Shown here: positions 55,136 through 64,000 of the stretch, piece after piece
Layout of the letters: each line of letters begins with the position of its first letter
Numbering within the stretch: the first letter of the stretch is position 1
NCBI GenBank assembly: GCA_034336665.1
Contig: JAPFBE010000032.1
Coordinates: 4,278,001 to 4,342,000, forward strand
Source of the DNA: Luscinia megarhynchos
Lineage: Eukaryota; Chordata; Aves; Passeriformes; Turdidae
DNA: 64,000 nucleotides
Direction: 5' to 3'
Notes under the pieces: generated by a model
The model's input: the letters and a program-made list of their open reading frames with translations, nothing else
Database searches by the model: none
Told to the model about the DNA's origin: nothing
Program-made: the position numbers and the translations under genes

Positions 55136-56649
55136 ATTGGTTAAAGATGACTTTTCATTATCAAATTTGGTATATGTCATAGAGTTTGTCAGCTCTAGCA
55201 ACTGAGAGGTGTATTTAGCCAAGAAGAAATGTATGTTTTTGTGACTTTTTCATTTTAGCTGCTTTTAGTTTTAATCAATGATTAACTTTGTTCTAATAAA
55301 ATAAGATGGACGGTATGGGAAAACAAGGGAGTAACTTAGGCTTAACTCTTATAAATATACTGTACCTGTACTAAAGGGGGTTGCTACACTCCTGAAGTTT
55401 TAGTCAAAGGGTATTGTTTTAGTTAGAGGAGCTTCAGTGTTATTTTATAACTACAGATGAATTAGATGTCCAAGTAAGCAATTAGAACAAGAAGATAATA
55501 AATGGGACACCGTAAGAAAGGGAAGGCGCATGCGTGAGATTTAAAAGGTCATCCAAAGGACAGCGTGAAAGATGGTAGTATGATAAAAGTCCAAGAAATT
55601 TTTAGATCCCCACCCAGAATTACCAGAAAAAGGATGCTAGATGGCAGTATTGCTCCACAAAAGAACAGCAAGAATAAATACGCTATACCTGCCTATGACA
55701 AAATATGGGCAGAACTCAGAAGAAGGAGGCTAAAGTTTTGTAGTGTATCTAAATGTTTGCAAGTCTTTGTTTCGTTGGATATTCTTGGGGAATAAATAAC
55801 TCTTTGTCCCCAATTGCTGACCAGAATCGTTATTAAGGAATGTTCACCTCACAACTCACACTTGTGGGTGCTTAACTCTATTTCACCTCTTTGTTTCAGA
55901 CATTCCAATTACTCAAGTGAATGTAAATAGAGACGTAAAAGGACAGGCTCAAGATAACTTGAAGCATTAACACATTAACACAGAAGATACTAAATATGTT
56001 AGAGAACAACTTATACAGAATGTTTTTTTGTATTCAATGTTTTCTGCATTAACACAGTCTGATGCTAAAATGTCATTCATCAGCATGCTTCTAAACCTTC
56101 CAATATGCTCCTGTATTTCAAACAATTTCTTTTCAAACTTTTTGTTTCTGTTGACATGTCATTAGAGAACATTTTGAAAATTCCTCTGTTTTGAAATATA
56201 TGCATTTTGAAATACAGTACATGAAAAACTTTTTTTCACTTCTCTCTTGGTTTTGGAAAGCTTATATTGCATCTCCTTAGCCTATTTTCATATACCTTTA
56301 TTATACAGAGGCCCTCACTAACAACTCAGCATTCTGAATGACCACAGAATACAGGCTAGATTTTTTACAAAATGGCAAGAATTCTGAAGTATATTGGTCA
56401 AATAGAGAATATGGGAGGATTTACCATGATGCATATGAAAAAGAGGAATTGTACTTAAAATTGCACATCGAAAAGCCAGGGTTTTTTTTCCCTTTCTTCT
56501 TCTGATTGCTAGCTCTATTTAAATTGGTGTGGTGGATTAATCTTGAACTAAGGGCCAAACTCTTCCTCAGCCATTCACTCACTTCCTCTTATGCCTTAAG
56601 TTCCGAGTTTTCTGTTCTGCTTGAGTATGCTTTTGCTTTGTGCTTTAGG
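55136..56649. other. Intergenic, with a probable LTR at about 55350-55858
   Basis: About 55350-55858 ends in an LTR-like 3' portion (GGAATAAATAACTC to GTTCACCTCACA). The remainder is AT-rich and unrecognised. Confidence 0.4.
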
Positions 56650-57019
56650 GTGATAAAGACGAAATAGTCCCATTCCAGCTATGGATTCAAGGACAGTTTT
56701 TTCAGACTCCAGGTCCTAAGTCTAAACAACTCGAGAAGAGGAGGGCGGGCCAGCCAGGAGAAGAGGAGGATGACACCTTACAATTTGGGACTATTAATTG
56801 GATGGTTGACTCCTGTATGCAAATGGACTGAAGTTTATAAAAATGTGAAATCATGTGACCAAGCCCTCTTTTACTTCCGTCTTGGAGCCACTCGGGCAGG
56901 GCAGGGGCCGCACTGTGGCACCGGTACTGCCAGGGTGTGGCCTTTGAAGGCCTTTCAATAAATACCCATTTTATTTCCCCTAACTGTGTGATCTCTGTTC
57001 CAGCTCCTAAAGGCAACAC
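56650..57019 (+). mobile_element. Probable LTR remnant, plus strand
   Basis: The region has CAATAAATACCC at about 56960 followed by a U5-like tail to about 57019 (AAAGGCAACA). The start is uncertain. Confidence 0.4.
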
Positions 57020-57283
57020 CTCTCTTCAGTGGGAGAAAACAAAGTCTTTTTGTTAGTTCATCTCTAGAGTTAAATTGTCAAAAAGATTGCTGCAGTACTT
57101 GAAAAATACCAAATAAAAGACAATTTTGATTGACATGCAAGTAGTTGCATTTTAGGCTTACCCAGAAACCACAGAATGACGGCAACATACTGAGGCCGTT
57201 CTTTCTTTATTATATGTAAAATCCCATAATAACTGTAATACAACTCTGTTTTGTTCTGGGGTTTGTTACCATAACATTTCAGA

Positions 57284-58046
57284 ATCATAGAACGGTTTAG
57301 GTTAGAAGAGACCTTTTAAAGATCATCTAGTACAACCCCCTTGCTATGGGCAAACACATCTTTCACTAGATCACATTACTTAAAGCCCCATCCAACCTGA
57401 CCTTGAATGCTTCCAGGGGTGGGGCATGGACAAGTTTTCTGGGCAACCTGTTCCAGTGTCTCACCATCTGTAGCTCCCGGGGACCGGAGGCTTTCCAGCC
57501 CCGGGCTGCTACGAGAGTCCAGATAGCTCAGAGAATTCTCGAGGCAGGGCCACAGCTACTCGCTAGCAGAGACAGAGACTCTGAGACCTGCTGCAGATGT
57601 TCCAAAGGTAACTTTATTTCTTCGAAGGGGGGTCCGCATGCAAAGTTTGATTATACAATATAACAAGGGGTTTTTATAGCTTTTCAGAGGATTGAATTCC
57701 TAACCAATTAGAACTACAAATTACGAACTAACCAATTACCTTAAAATTCTAAGTAAGAAAAGACCAATCACTTAACAACTTTAAAAACCAATAGGAATCC
57801 TAAAAGATAACAGAAGTTTTGATAAGGAGAAGGGGGGCATGCTCTAAGGGGTTTCTTTGTCTTCAGGGCACCAGGTCCCAGGGGCCCTGTTTGGGGGAAG
57901 TAACATCTTCCACAACCATCCTCACTGTAAAACAAATTTTCCTTATATCCAATCTAAATCTACCCTCTTTCATTTTAAAACTATTGCTCCTTTTCCTGTT
58001 ACTACAGGCCCTGGTAAAAAATCTCTCTCTGTCTTTCTTGATTGAT
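57284..58046 (-). mobile_element. CR1 LINE 3' part, minus strand, left piece
   Basis: The reverse complement of a CR1 3' end (AGAATCATAGAACGG ... CCATCCAACCTGACC ...). It is split by the solo LTR at 57469-57914 and then by the plus-strand CR1 at 58047; it resumes at 61640-61920. Confidence 0.85.
57469..57914 (-). mobile_element. Solo LTR of the nested-provirus family, TSD ACCATC
   Basis: 446 bp, TGTAGCTCC to CTTCCACA, sharing the TAACCAAT/ACTACAAATTAC and TTAAAATTCTAAGTAAG blocks with 12597-13046. A perfect 6-bp target duplication ACCATC lies at 57463-57468 and 57915-57920. Reversed AATAAA near 57613. Confidence 0.93.
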
Positions 58047-58713
58047 TGATTACATGTTTTATTACTTCTCTGAAGTACCTGTATACAAACACATACAGCA
58101 CAAGGAATAAACAGGAAGAACTAGAAATCTATGTGCAGTTGCAGGACCATGATCTCATTGCAATTACTGAGACATGGTGGGATAGCTCATATGGCTAGAA
58201 TGTTGTACTTATTAGAAAGGATAGGTCAGTGAGGCAAAGGGGTGAAGTTGCTCTTTATGTGAGAGAGCAACTGGAATGAATCAAGCCAGGGACAGATGTA
58301 CCTGTTGCATATAGGTAAAACCTTAAAAATGGAAGGCCTTGTAAAATCATGGCTCAGGCCTGTTATTTCTGCTAAGCAGAAAAGGACTGTGGGAAAGTGA
58401 CTCAGCTGAATTAGAGGTAGAAAAACAAGTTATATAACCATCGCATGTTCACATCGTGGAGTATGGTGTTTTTTATGGAGTTTATGGGTGAGAATTAAGG
58501 GACAGGCTAATACGGGTGACACTGTTGTTGGTATTTACTATAGGCCACCTGATGAGGAGGAGGAAGTGAGCAACTGGAAATAGCCTCACAGTCACAGGTC
58601 CTGCTTCTCTTGGGGGACTTTACACCGATATTTGTTGGAGAAGCAACATGGCATGTCACACACAGTCCAGGAAGTTCCTGCAGATCATTGAAAATAACTT
58701 CTTGATGCAAGTG

Positions 58714-59056
58714 TGTCACAGCACAAGCTGGCTTGTAGCTAGGCAATTAATTCAGCCATAGATAGGAGATTCAGTTCAATTAGCCTGGTTCCATAAAGAG
58801 TCCCCTAGGTGAAAAATGATAGGATATATTCAAACTCAAACAGGGATTTCACCCAATGACGTTCCATCCTAAGATGCAGACACCCATTGGTCAGAGAGCT
58901 GAGCAGTCTGAACTACCAATTAATCACATGTGTATGCCCAGGAAATCCAAACTCTCTATTTAAGGAGGGTTAAGAACAAGAAAGAGGCTTTTGTCACATG
59001 GATCACAGCGGGATGAGTCATTTATCTCCAGCCACATCCCCAGTTAATGTCATACA
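58714..59056 (+). mobile_element. Solo LTR, 343 bp, TSD AGTG, in CR1
   Basis: The same family as 30724-31065: TGTCACAGCACA start, GATAGGATATATTCAAAC block, TACA end. AGTG precedes and follows, as a 4-bp duplication, or AAGTG if 5 bp. Confidence 0.88.
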
Positions 59057-60643
59057 AGTGGAGGAGGAGCCAATGAGGAAAGTTGTGTTGCTGGACCTTG
59101 TACTACGAAACTAGAAGGGACTGGTTGAAGACGTGAAGGTTGGGGGCAGCCTTGGCTGTAGTGACGGTGAGATGGTGGAACTCAGGATCCTGCATGGAGG
59201 AAGCAAAGCAGTAACCAGGACTAGAACCCTGAACTTCTGGAGAGCCAATTTTGCCTCTTCAATGACCTACTTAGAGGAATCCCATGGGATAGGGCTCTAG
59301 CACATAAGGGGATCCAAGAGAACTGGTCAATATTCAAGCATCACTTCCTCTAAGCTCATGACCCGTGTGTCCCCATGAGCAAGAAATCAGGCAAAGGGGG
59401 AAGGAGATCTGCATGGATGAGCAGGGAGTTTCTAGTAAATCTCAAATGGAAGAAAGAAATTTATGGGATTTGGAATAAGGGACAGGTCATGTGGGAGAAC
59501 TGTAGGAACATCATCAGAGTATTCAGACATGTGACGAGGAAAGATAAGACGCACTTGGAATTGAGTCTGGCAAGGGATATCAAGGACAACAAGAAGGGCT
59601 TCTACAAGTACATGAGCAGCAAAAGGAAGATTAGGGAAAATGTGAGGCCACTGCTGAATCAGATGGGTGTCCTGGAAACGGAATACACAGAGAAGGTGGA
59701 ATTACGGAATGCCTTCTTTGCCTCAGTCTTTACTGCTGAGGTTGGCCTTCAAGAGTCCCAGATCTCAGAAGTAAGAGAAGGTTGGAGAAAGGAAGACTTT
59801 CCCTCAGTCGTAAAAGATTGGGTTAGAGATCAGCTAGGTGGACTTAACACCCATAAATCCATGGGCCTTGATGGGATGCACCTATAGGTGTTGCCAAGCC
59901 ACTCTCCATCATCTTTGAAAAATCATGGAGAATGGGAGAGGTGGCCAATGACTGGAGAAAGGCCAATGCTATTTCCATCTTCAAAAAGGACAAGAAGGAG
60001 GACCCAGGGAACTGCTGTCCAGTCAGCCTCATCTCAATTCCTAGAAAGGTGATGAAACACATTATTCTGGAGGTTATCACCAAGCATGAAGAAGGTCGCT
60101 GAGAGTAGTCAGCATGGATTCACCAAGGGGAAATCATGCTTGACCAATGTGACAGCCTTCTATGATGGCATGGCAGGATGGTTTGAGGGGACAGCAGTGG
60201 ATGTTGTCTACCTTGACTTCTGCAAGGCTTTTGACACTGTCTCCCATAGCATCCTCGTAGGTAAGCTCAGGAAATGTGGGTTCGATGAATGGACAGTGAG
60301 GTGAATCAAGAAGTGGCTGAATGGCAAAGCTCAGAGGGTCGTGATGAGTGGAATAGAATCCAGTTGGAGGCCTGTAGTCAGTGGCGTTCCCCAGGGATCA
60401 ATACTGGGTCCAGCCTAAATCAACTTGTTTATCAACAAACTGGACAACGGGATAGAATGTATCCTTAGCAAGTTTGCTGATGATACGAAACTGGAAGGAG
60501 AAGCTGATACACCTGTAGGCTGTGCTGACATTCAGTGGGACCTTGATAGTCTGGAGAGCTGGGCAGAGAGAAACCTAATGAGGTTCAACAAGGGCAAGTG
60601 TAGGGTCCTGCATGGGGGGGAGGGAGAACCCCAAGTACCAGAA

Positions 60644-60937
60644 TGTTTCATTTTGGCTATAGGAGCGGTGGAAAGGATAATGCAACATAGTTCTTTGCGT
60701 AATGGAGAAGCAAAAGAGAGCTTTATTTAAAGAAACACTACACTTATATAGGGTAGTAGGTGCAAAACATAATAGAAAAGACTTATTGGTCCAAGAAGGC
60801 AACACCTCTTTGAAAACATGCTTTCTGCAAAACATCACATCTCCAGCGGGTGTTTAATCATTGTTATAATTCCTTGTCCTTGAGCAGCCTGAGAAAGGGC
60901 TGCTTTCTTGGCTTCCAGCAGTATCCTAACGACTCCA
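60644..60937 (-). mobile_element. LTR-like insertion in CR1, about 294 bp
   Basis: It breaks the CR1 between its CAAGTACCAG and GTACAGGCTGG parts. TG...CA ends and a reversed AATAAA at about 60725 suggest a minus-strand LTR. GTACCAG and GTACAG near the ends may be a mutated duplication. Confidence 0.65.
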
Positions 60938-61640
60938 GTACAGGCTGGGGACTGACCTACTAGAGAGCAGCTCTGCTGAAAAGGATCTGGGAGTCTTGGT
61001 GGATGACAAGTTGATTATGAGACAGCAGTGTGCCCTTGCAGCCAGAAAGGCCAATGGTATCTTAGGATGTATCAGGAAGAGTGTGGCCAGCAAGTCGAGG
61101 GAGGTGATCTTGCCCCTCTACTGAGTCCTGGTGAGGCCACATCTGGAGTATTATGTTTAGTTCTGGGCTCCTCAGTAACATGAAAGACTAGGAGCTACTG
61201 GAGACAGTCCAGTGGAGGCCACAAAGATGATGAGGGAACTGGAGAATCTCTCATGGGGACAGACTGTGGGAGCTAGGCCTGTTTAGTCTAGAGAAGACTG
61301 AGTGGGAATCTCATTAATGCATATAAATATCTCAAAGGGAAGTGTCAAGAGAAAGTTGCAAGATGTTTCTTAGTGGTGCCCAGCAACAGGACAAGGAGCA
61401 ATGGCCATAAACTAAAACACAAGAAGTTTCACCTCAACACGGGGAACTTCTTTACATTGAGGGTGGCAGACCACTGGAACAGACTGCCCAGGGAGGGCAT
61501 GGAGTCTCCCTCTCTGGAGACACTCAAAATCCACCTGGACGACTTCCTGTATAACTTGCTCTGGGTGACCCTGCCTTGGCAGAGGAGGTGGACTAGATGA
61601 TCTCTAGAGGTTCCTTCCAACCCTAACAATCATGCGATTC

Positions 61641-61920
61641 TTATCAGCTCCCTTTGTATATAGAAATATCTCAATAAGGTCTTCCTGGAGCCTTCTCTTC
61701 TCCAGGCAGAACAACCCAAACTCTCAGTCTTTCATCATAAAAGAGGTGCTCCGGCCCTCTGACCATTTTTATGGCCCTCCTCTGGACCCACTCTAACAGG
61801 TCCATGCCTTTCTTGTGCTGGGGACCCCAGAGCTGGATGCAGTACTCCAGGTGTGGTCTTACAAGAGTGGAGTAGAGGGTGCAGAATCACCTCCCTCACC
61901 CTGCTGGAAATGTTGATGCA
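61641..61920 (-). mobile_element. CR1 LINE, minus strand, right piece
   Basis: The reverse complement of CR1 directly upstream (in CR1 sense) of the 57284-58046 part: CCTTCTCTTCTCCAGGC, CTCCTCTGGACCCACTC and CTGGGGACCCCAGAGC blocks. It continues the host CR1 after the inserted one. Confidence 0.82.
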
Positions 61921-61990
61921 TTGGGTTTTAGCTTTTATATTTATCAGAATCTCTGCTGCTTAGTGTGTAACTCTGAAACTTCATATTAGG

Positions 61991-62340
61991 TGTTAGTAAG
62001 TGCAGTAGCTTCCTGGACATTTTCCTTGGCTAGCTCAGTACTAAGAAGAAGTCCAGAGCCCTGCAGGAACGAGATAAAAGACCAAAAGAGGCTCCTTCCC
62101 CCGAAGGGGTTCCAAAGCTTTATTCCAGGAGGCTTCCAAGGGGAAAGAGGAAGTGGGACTAGCTGTCTGTGGTATTTTAAACCTCCCACCTGGGGGCAGA
62201 GGGAACCCAGACCCCAGCCAATCAGCTCAGGGCAGAGGGGAAGGGGGAGGGGAAAGGACCAAACCACTAGACAGGCTACAGGGGGGTTCAGGGAGATACC
62301 ATTCTCAGTGCTACATAAACCACGCAAATGAAATACAACA
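61991..62340 (-). mobile_element. 3' LTR of second provirus, 350 bp
   Basis: TGTTAGTAAG to AAATACAACA on the plus strand. A reversed AATAAAG lies near 62120. The right side abuts the polypurine tract. Confidence 0.85.
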
Positions 62341-62358
62341 TCTCCCCATTTTTTGTTT
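62341..62358 (-). promoter_or_regulatory. Polypurine tract of second provirus
   Basis: On the minus strand AAACAAAAAATGGGGAGA directly precedes the LTR. Confidence 0.8.
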
Positions 62359-62385
62359 AGCAAAACTAAAGGAAAGGCATCGGGT

Positions 62386-63897
62386 TCATTTTGATTTGGA
62401 ATATGAATTTGCCCACCACTTAGAGTTTGCAGGAAAATTAGACTGTTTTTGGTTTCTCAACTCTATGTGGTTGACTACTGAGATAGAAGAAATGAGACCA
62501 TTAATAGCCTTAAAAATCAAACAAAGAAGGATCCCGAAAGCGATAATTATAAGGAAAAGACCAACAAAAAATACCAAAATTGTTTTAACTATAGAAATCC
62601 ACCACCCTGTGAGTCCCCATCCTTTGAACAGTTCCTTGAACCAATCCTCAGATTCTTGCTTCACTTGTCCGATCAAGCTGTTCATGCTTTGGAGGGCAGC
62701 ATGGATGTTAGGAGATTTCGAGGTGAGGTTCATGCAGCAAAGTCCTTCAAATTCCTGGCACTTGTGTCCGTGCAGTAGCAGAAGAAAGTCTATGGCAGCC
62801 CGATTTTGGAGTGTGGTCTGCCTGGTAATTTCCTCGTCTTCTAGGAGGGAGCTGATGGCAGTGGATGTTAAGTTTGCCTGTTTGACTAACCAGCACTCTA
62901 GGTGACCCAATTCACCTAGAGCCTTGGCTGCTGTGACCCATGGAAGGAACAGGGACACAGCAACACTTTTTGACTTGGCCCAATGAAAAATTTCAGAATT
63001 ACAGTTTGGCTCCAATTTGTCAGCACTTCTCTTTTGGATTTTGTTAGCCAATTTGTTTTTGTGAGTCCGTTCACCAATTAAGGTTTGGTTGGGTGCCAAC
63101 AGGGACAACAACCCAAAGGTACATGGCCCTCCTAATAGCCAAGAAGGGATCCCTGCCCATGCCTGATCTCCACAAATCAAGAACAATCCCTTAGGGAGGC
63201 TCTTCGGACTTGAAAGAGATGGGTTGTCTGCTGTAATATGGTTTAAGGTCTTACACCACCTTTTTGCAGTGAATTCCCCATGAAAGTGCCGTATGTTGTG
63301 GAACTCTTTGGTGCTAGAAGGTTTTGGGATGATAGTAAAATGAATGCAGTACGGTGCGGGGGAGGAACCCAATAGCTCTAATTCTTGGGGTTCCTGGGCT
63401 GCTTTGGGCAAGTTTGGCAGTCAGTCCTCTATGGGGTTCTTAATAATTATAGGTTGCTGCTGATTTTTGTGTGGTTGGATGCTGTGTAACTCAATAACTT
63501 CGTAGGACATATATGTGCTAAATCTGTCTGGATATTCTTCAGCTTTCAATGGGATACCTACCAGGCAGGTGGACATAGGATCTTTTGCTGCTGCAGTTGA
63601 CAGGCATATGTTTTCTTGTTGAAGTGTTTGTGGCAGGGTCACCCAGAAGTTTTGACGTGGCTGAGGGACGATTCACGCAGCTGCCAGACTGTTCAGCTTT
63701 AATAAGATGACAAGTTGGATGGGGCTCATCATGGGGTTGAGTGGGAGGTAGGTTTTCTCTAAAAGGGAAAAACAGACATTTTTAATGCATGTTAAAAATC
63801 TCTGTTTCTGCCGGAATGTAGTCACATCTAGGAAGATTTTTTTTCTCCTCTTTCCAGCAGCATCTTCTTTTTGAAGCAAAGGCTGCATGCTTCTCAT
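62386..63897 (-). pseudogene. env: env of second provirus, alpharetrovirus-like
   Basis: The 341-codon open part (63411-62386) holds the SU end and complete [20 protein letters not shown]6CC (CQEFEGLCC) and a membrane span (ILVFFVGLFLIIIAFGILL). The cleavage region reads KIQKR, a weakened furin site compared with KREKR in the first env. Upstream SU (63642-63421) is in the same frame, separated by one TGA (63418-63420). Another TGA lies near 63673, after a hydrophobic leader-like stretch (63897-63676). It is homologous to the env at 12995-14400, including CGDQAWAGIPS versus [11 protein letters not shown]. Confidence 0.88.
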
Positions 63898-64000
63898 CCC
63901 CTTCTACTGGAGCTGGATTTTTGGGAACAAAATCTTTGACCCACTTCTGGGGAATCTACCGAGGGCCTGAGGGGGTGGCTACGCATACATAGCCACGCCC

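Larger units (their letters stand above)
58047..61640 (+). pseudogene. CR1 LINE ORF2 remnant (endonuclease and RT)
   Basis: From 5' to 3': endonuclease sequence (ITETWWDSSYG near 58170, then IYYRPPDEEEE near 58540); a linker frame (59375-59887); RT with HGFTKGKSCLTN, VYLDFCKAFDTV (motif A), [11 protein letters not shown] and FADDTKL (the catalytic FADD box, near 60475). The 3' UTR ends at about 61640 with CTTCCAACCCTAACAATCATG. Multiple stops and frameshifts, plus LTR insertions at 58714-59056 and 60644-60937, make it dead. It is inserted in an older minus-strand CR1. Confidence 0.88.
61991..64000 (-). mobile_element. Second env-bearing provirus, 3' part, runs off right edge
   Basis: The 3' LTR (61991-62340), PPT and env are in the window; pol, gag and the 5' LTR would be to the right. 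The LTR is unrelated by eye to 12597-13046 although the env genes are homologous. Confidence 0.85.

Noticed and set aside
61373..61600. 75-codon ORF that looks protein-like
   Set aside because: It is the translated CR1 region near the 3' end (NGHKLKHKKFHLNTGNFF), part of the LINE and not a separate gene.
1..64000. CRISPR arrays, operons, riboswitches, bacterial promoters
   Set aside because: Vertebrate exons, splice sites, LTRs and CR1 show that this is nuclear avian DNA; no such arrays were seen.

Overview
The window is avian nuclear DNA. The evidence is CR1 LINE fragments, several bird-type endogenous retrovirus (ERV) LTR families, and exons of one vertebrate gene, UBAP1 (ubiquitin-associated protein 1, an ESCRT-I subunit). 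No bacterial or plasmid features, CRISPR arrays, tRNA or rRNA genes were seen. The species cannot be named. UBAP1 is expected on the Z chromosome in birds; the very high density of ERVs makes a W-linked copy possible, but that is inference.

Layout: 1-1357 is an ERV LTR cut by the window edge. The UBAP1 exons are at 1730-2656, 28390-28587, 30015-30116 and 32181-32321, all on the plus strand, all phase 0, with intact frames and GT/AG junctions. The upstream exons lie outside the window. The 25.7-kb intron between the first two exons holds a three-level nest of retroviruses. A class I ERV (LTRs at 10436-11021 and 26272-26857, minus strand) contains a 5'-truncated class III/ERVL-like element (11022-24011, plus strand). 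That element's pol is split by a complete 8.6-kb class II provirus (12597-21223, minus strand) with gag, pro, pol and an alpharetrovirus-like env. Solo LTRs and an older LTR cluster (3539-6905) lie upstream in the same intron.

32322-34420 is UBAP1 3' UTR or flank. From 34421 to the end the sequence is almost wholly LTRs and LINEs: tandem LTRs (34421-36881); a half-element with an open gag and an unusual hydrophobic pre-gag ORF (38752-42144); LTRs nested in LTRs (43395-44711 and 50660-53832); an internally deleted ERV that keeps both ends and its target duplication (54131-55135); a CR1 inserted in another CR1 and hit by three LTRs (57284-61920); and the 3' half of a second env-bearing provirus running off the right edge (61991-64000).

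Apart from UBAP1, the coding sequences are retroviral or LINE genes, most of them broken by stops, frameshifts or lost catalytic residues. The most notable items are the nest and its conflicting LTR ages, the pre-gag membrane ORF conserved in two copies, and the shared env lineage in two proviruses with different LTRs. All LTR boundaries and difference counts were made by eye.
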